A stretch of DNA of 10,702 nucleotides from an uncultured Collinsella sp. (GTDB taxonomy: Bacteria; Actinomycetota; Coriobacteriia; Coriobacteriales; Coriobacteriaceae): NCBI GenBank assembly GCA_902489965.1, contig CABUCA010000064.1, positions 1-10,702 on the forward strand. Direction: 5' to 3'. This document shows positions 8,150 to 10,702 of the stretch, in pieces. A program made the position numbers and the translations under genes. Within the stretch, counting starts at the first letter, position 1; every line of letters begins with the position of its first letter. The notes under the pieces were generated by a model. That model was not told where the DNA came from. It did no database searches and saw only the letters and a program-made list of their open reading frames with translations.

Positions 8150-8971
8150 ATGCCCTACCTGCTTTCTTGTGACATTCATACCCATACGATGTTCTCTGCG
8201 CATGCATATTCGACCATTGAGGAGAATGTGTACTGGGCGGCAGAGCGTGGTCTGCAGGTGCTCGGATCTGCCGACCATTTGAGCTCTATGGTTACGGCTT
8301 GCCCCAATGACCTGCGCAGTTACCAGTTCTTTATCAACCAGGATATCTGGCCGCGCATTTGGAGCGGCGTGCTGGTGCTGCGTGGTGCCGAGGCCGATAT
8401 CGTTTCGCTGGACGGAAGCCTGTTTGGCGAGGACACTCCTGTCACGCTCGATATTGCCGGCGATTCGTACAGCCGTCAGCATTCGCTGTTCGATTTGGTT
8501 ACGCGTAATTTGGATTATTTGGTTGCAAGCGTGCATAATCCGCAGATTGCTGAGGGCGCGACGCTGGCCCAGACGACCGAGATGTATATTAATGCCCTGG
8601 AGCACCCCAAGGTGTTCATGCTGGGTCACACGGGACGTTCGGGTGTGCCGTTCGATATCGACGAGGTGCTGTTGGCAGCTAAGGCCAAGCACAAGATTAT
8701 CGAGATCAACAACCATAGTCTTGAACACGGTGTCGGCACTGAGCATTGGGCCGTATGCCGCAAGATTGCCGAGCGCTGCGCCGAGCTGGGCGTGGGCATT
8801 GGCGTGTCGACCGATGCCCACATTGGCATGGCCATTGGCAAGCTCGATCACGCGCGCAAGATGCTCGACGAGATTCACTTCCCGCTGGATTTGATCGTGA
8901 CGCGCGACCGCGAGACGCTGCTGCGCGAGATGGCGGCAGCCGGCGTGTGCGATCTGCGCAATGGGATGTAG
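8150..8971 (+). CDS. PHP-domain phosphatase, YcdX-like
   Basis: A 273-residue metal-dependent phosphoesterase of the PHP superfamily, close in layout to E. coli YcdX, which has a trinuclear zinc site and phosphatase activity on small substrates. All nine expected ligands are present: H10 and H12 (DIHTHT), H18 (SAHAYST), H43 (SADH), E81 (RGAEADI), H129 (ASVHNP), H160 (LGHTGR), and D222 and H224 (STDAH). The IWPR segment (66-69) and EINNHS (185-190) also match YcdX. The physiological substrate is unknown. AAGGAG at 8139-8144 lies 5 bases before the ATG. It follows the aminotransferase by 165 bases with its own likely promoter and ends at a strong terminator, so it is probably transcribed singly. 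Confidence 0.9.
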   Translation: MPYLLSCDIHTHTMFSAHAYSTIEENVYWAAERGLQVLGSADHLSSMVTACPNDLRSYQFFINQDIWPRIWSGVLVLRGAEADIVSLDGSLFGEDTPVTLDIAGDSYSRQHSLFDLVTRNLDYLVASVHNPQIAEGATLAQTTEMYINALEHPKVFMLGHTGRSGVPFDIDEVLLAAKAKHKIIEINNHSLEHGVGTEHWAVCRKIAERCAELGVGIGVSTDAHIGMAIGKLDHARKMLDEIHFPLDLIVTRDRETLLREMAAAGVCDLRNGM

Positions 8972-8991
8972 CGGAGTTTATAAACCAAGCG

Positions 8992-9025
8992 AAGGGGGCG
9001 GCCCAGGCGGGTCGCCCCCTTTCTT
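8992..9025 (+). terminator. Intrinsic terminator after the PHP phosphatase gene
   Basis: A 13-bp GC-rich stem (8992-9004 with 9009-9021, one G-U pair) with a four-base loop is followed by a short T-rich tail (TTTCTTGT). It lies between convergent genes and may also slow transcription arriving from the methyltransferase gene on the other strand, although no T-tract follows on that side. Confidence 0.88.
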
Positions 9026-9049
9026 GTCCCAAAAATCTACTGAGGTTGG

Positions 9050-10486
9050 TTAGCGGCGTTCGAGGACCGCTACGGTTTCGGTGTGGTCGGTGTGAGGGAA
9101 CATGTCGACGGGCGTGATCTTGAGCAGGCGATAGCCTTCGTCGAGGAGCTGATGCAGGTCGCGCTCTTGAGTCACGGGGTTGCAGCTGATATAGGTGATG
9201 CGGCGCGGCTTAAGTGCGCAGGCAGCTTCGAGGAACTCGGGCGTGGAGCCGGCGCGCGGCGGGTCGATGGAAAGAACGTCGACGCGTTCGTTGTTGTCGG
9301 CGGCATCCAGGATGTAGTCGGTGGCGTCGTCGGCCATAAACCAAGCGCTGCGGGTGAGGCCGTTGAGCTCGGCATTGCGACGTGCGTCGGCAATGCCCGC
9401 CGGGTTGCGCTCAACGCCGAGCAGCATAATGCCGATACCCTTGTTCTGGGCATCTTTAGCTGCGCACAGGCCGATAGTTCCGCTACCGCAATAGGCATCC
9501 ATGAGTACGTCGCCCTGCTGCAGGTCCATGCCGTCAATCGCGAGCTGATAGAGCAGCTCGGTCTGCTGCGGGTTGGTCTGGTAGAACGCGGTGGGGGAGA
9601 TATCGAACTCGCAGCCGAGCAGCTGGTCGCGCATGCACTCGGCGCCATATACAATGCGGGTTTCCTCGCCGAGGATGGCGTTGCCGGGACGTCCGTTGAT
9701 GTTTTGGGCGACGGTGACGATGTGCGGATTGAGTGCGGCGACAGCCTCAAAGAACTCCTGCGCATGCGGCAAGTCGCGCTGAGCGGTCACGAGCGTGACC
9801 ATGACCTGGTCGGTACGCCAGCCGCAGCGGACGACGGCATAGCGAAGCAAACCAAGATGCTTGTCCTCATTAAAGGCGGGAATATGCAGCCGCTCAGCTT
9901 CGCGTGCGATGCCGTTGAGAATCTGACGGGCACCCGGTGCCTCGACAGGACACTCGGGTACGGCAACGATCTTGTGCGTGCCGCGCTCAAAGAAACCGCA
10001 ACGGACAGCACCCTCCTTACCGGGAGCAAAGGGAGTGGCGGCCTTATGGCGAAAACCGCGCGGCGCAGGATATTTGCCCGGGTCGCCCAGGGTGACGCCC
10101 ATACCGCGAATAGGATCGACAGTAATGCTCCCGCGCTCACAAAGCTCGGCAAACAGCTCCTCCATAGCAGCCTGCTTAGCCGCCAACTGCTTCTTATAAG
10201 GACGATTGAGCGCCGTGCACCCACCGCAAGCCCGCATGATGGAACAAGGAGACTTGGGGTCCACAGCCTTACGCGCAGGCGAAACCGGATCTTTATGCGG
10301 GCGCTTGGAGTGAGCCTGGGACGCCTTATCCCCGCTCCGACGAGAGCCGGGACGCTTGCCCTTAGCCGACTTGCTTTTTGCAGCTTTAGAAGACTTGGAT
10401 TTCGTAGAAGATTTCTCCTCCTTCGACCCCTCAGCCGCCTCCACTAAAGCACGACGAGCCCTACGCTCCGCACGAGATTCTGCCAT
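9050..10486 (-). CDS. 23S rRNA/tRNA m5U methyltransferase, TrmA/RlmC/RlmD family
   Basis: A SAM-dependent RNA uracil-C5 methyltransferase of 478 residues from the ATG at 10486. The 4Fe-4S cysteines fit C-x5-C-G-G-C (C81, C87, C90) plus C179 (PECP). The SAM-binding domain shows FYQTNPQQ (Q303), DAYCGSGTIGL (330-340) and DPPRAG (408-413). The catalytic nucleophile is C435 in ISCNP, and the likely general base is E470 (HTETVAVLER). The usual N-terminal TRAM domain is not visible; instead residues about 21-71 are rich in Lys, Ser and Arg, probably a disordered RNA-binding tail. Cluster and catalytic motifs point to an RlmC/RlmD-like enzyme, target U747 or U1939 undetermined. The frame opens at GTG 10498, but no ribosome binding site precedes it; GTGGGG before the ATG at 10486 is the better, though weak, choice. 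Confidence 0.92.
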   Translation of the reverse strand: MAESRAERRARRALVEAAEGSKEEKSSTKSKSSKAAKSKSAKGKRPGSRRSGDKASQAHSKRPHKDPVSPARKAVDPKSPCSIMRACGGCTALNRPYKKQLAAKQAAMEELFAELCERGSITVDPIRGMGVTLGDPGKYPAPRGFRHKAATPFAPGKEGAVRCGFFERGTHKIVAVPECPVEAPGARQILNGIAREAERLHIPAFNEDKHLGLLRYAVVRCGWRTDQVMVTLVTAQRDLPHAQEFFEAVAALNPHIVTVAQNINGRPGNAILGEETRIVYGAECMRDQLLGCEFDISPTAFYQTNPQQTELLYQLAIDGMDLQQGDVLMDAYCGSGTIGLCAAKDAQNKGIGIMLLGVERNPAGIADARRNAELNGLTRSAWFMADDATDYILDAADNNERVDVLSIDPPRAGSTPEFLEAACALKPRRITYISCNPVTQERDLHQLLDEGYRLLKITPVDMFPHTDHTETVAVLERR

Positions 10487-10524
10487 CGATAACCCCACTA
10501 ATTCATAAATTTAAAGCTACAAGC

Positions 10525-10530
10525 ATTGTA
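10525..10530 (-). promoter_or_regulatory. Candidate -10 box of the RNA methyltransferase gene
   Basis: On the minus strand this reads TACAAT, 38 bases upstream of the ATG at 10486, in an AT-rich leader. No clear -35 is visible at normal spacing. Confidence 0.4.
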
Positions 10531-10642
10531 CCGTGCCAGGCCAACAGACGATATGCAAGCGGTTTATTGGTGTCAGTGATAAGTCCAACGACGGTTGCCC
10601 GCCGCGCGAGGGGTGCGGGGGTTAAGTTTATCGCGAGTTCCG

Positions 10643-10679
10643 CACGAACAGGAGGCCACTTAATGTGGCCTCCGTCGTG
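10643..10679 (+). repeat. Strong hairpin at the right edge
   Basis: A perfect 9-bp stem (10651-10659 with 10665-10673) with a five-base TTAAT loop is extended by CACGA/TCGTG (10643-10647 with 10675-10679) across a small internal bulge. No T-tract follows on either strand, so it does not look like an ordinary terminator. The rest of 10499-10642 shows no gene that I can support. Confidence 0.7.
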
Positions 10680-10702
10680 AGCAGGACTGTAGAGCAGGAA
10701 AC
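10665..10702 (+). CDS. Possible 5' end of a gene leaving the window
   Basis: A GTG at 10665 opens a frame that stays open to the window edge (VASVVSRTVEQE). AGGAGG at 10650-10655 lies 9 bases upstream, a near-perfect ribosome binding site. Both elements fall inside the hairpin at 10643-10679, in opposite arms. With only 12 codons visible this is a weak call, and the purine-rich match could be just the palindrome arm. An ATG overlapping at 10663 reaches a stop after five codons. Confidence 0.25.
   Translation, partial: MASVVSRTVEQE

Noticed and set aside
9083..10447. A 454-codon open frame antisense to the RNA methyltransferase
   Set aside because: The methyltransferase strand holds every catalytic and iron-sulphur motif; the antisense frame shows no recognisable domain and no ribosome binding site.
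10560..10702. Structured RNA such as RNase P, SRP or T-box at the right edge
   Set aside because: I compared the visible sequence with the conserved cores I know (GAGGAAAGUCC, the GGUCCGGAAGGAAGCAGC loop, the T-box GGGUGGUACCGCG) and found no adequate match.

Overview
The window looks like a chromosomal stretch from a GC-rich Gram-positive actinobacterium of the class Coriobacteriia, most likely Collinsella or a close relative. This rests on the GC-rich third positions of most genes, strong purine-rich ribosome binding sites, the tilS-hpt-ftsH order and the flavour of the proteins. The genus is inference; no ribosomal RNA is present to confirm it.

Layout, left to right. Positions 1-60 hold a strong intrinsic terminator for a gene outside the window. 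A small, comparatively AT-rich gene for a C-terminally anchored membrane protein of unknown function (121-588, minus) diverges from an Hsp20 small heat shock protein gene (865-1296, plus) across a 276-base intergenic region with a possible HspR-type operator. A long two-part hairpin separates hsp20 from the convergent gene for a WalJ/YycJ-type metallo-beta-lactamase-fold hydrolase (1378-2187, minus). From 48 bases beyond the WalJ-like start, the plus-strand block tilS, hpt, ftsH runs from 2236 to 6610 and ends at a textbook terminator. This is the classic tRNA-lysidine, purine-salvage and membrane-protease cluster. hpt and ftsH are one base apart and surely cotranscribed; tilS and hpt are separated by 147 bases with a possible internal promoter.

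After ftsH comes a palindrome with perfect 24-base arms that resembles REP/RAYT-type repeats. It is followed by a class I/II PLP aminotransferase (6800-7984, plus), an intergenic region with a 14-of-16 match to the bacterial parS sequence, and a YcdX-like PHP-domain phosphatase (8150-8971, plus). A terminator lies between this gene and a convergent RNA m5U methyltransferase of the TrmA/RlmC/RlmD family (9050-10486, minus), which carries a Lys/Ser-rich N-terminal tail. The right edge (10499-10702) carries a strong hairpin. It overlaps what may be the Shine-Dalgarno and GTG start of a gene running out of the window.

Most genes here are ordinary housekeeping genes with complete catalytic motifs. 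I found no defence system, prophage, CRISPR array or biosynthetic cluster. The points most worth a second look are the parS-like site, the 24-base-arm palindrome, the hairpin over a possible translation start at the right edge, the uncharacterised tail-anchored protein, and the TilS with an altered DDQ motif.
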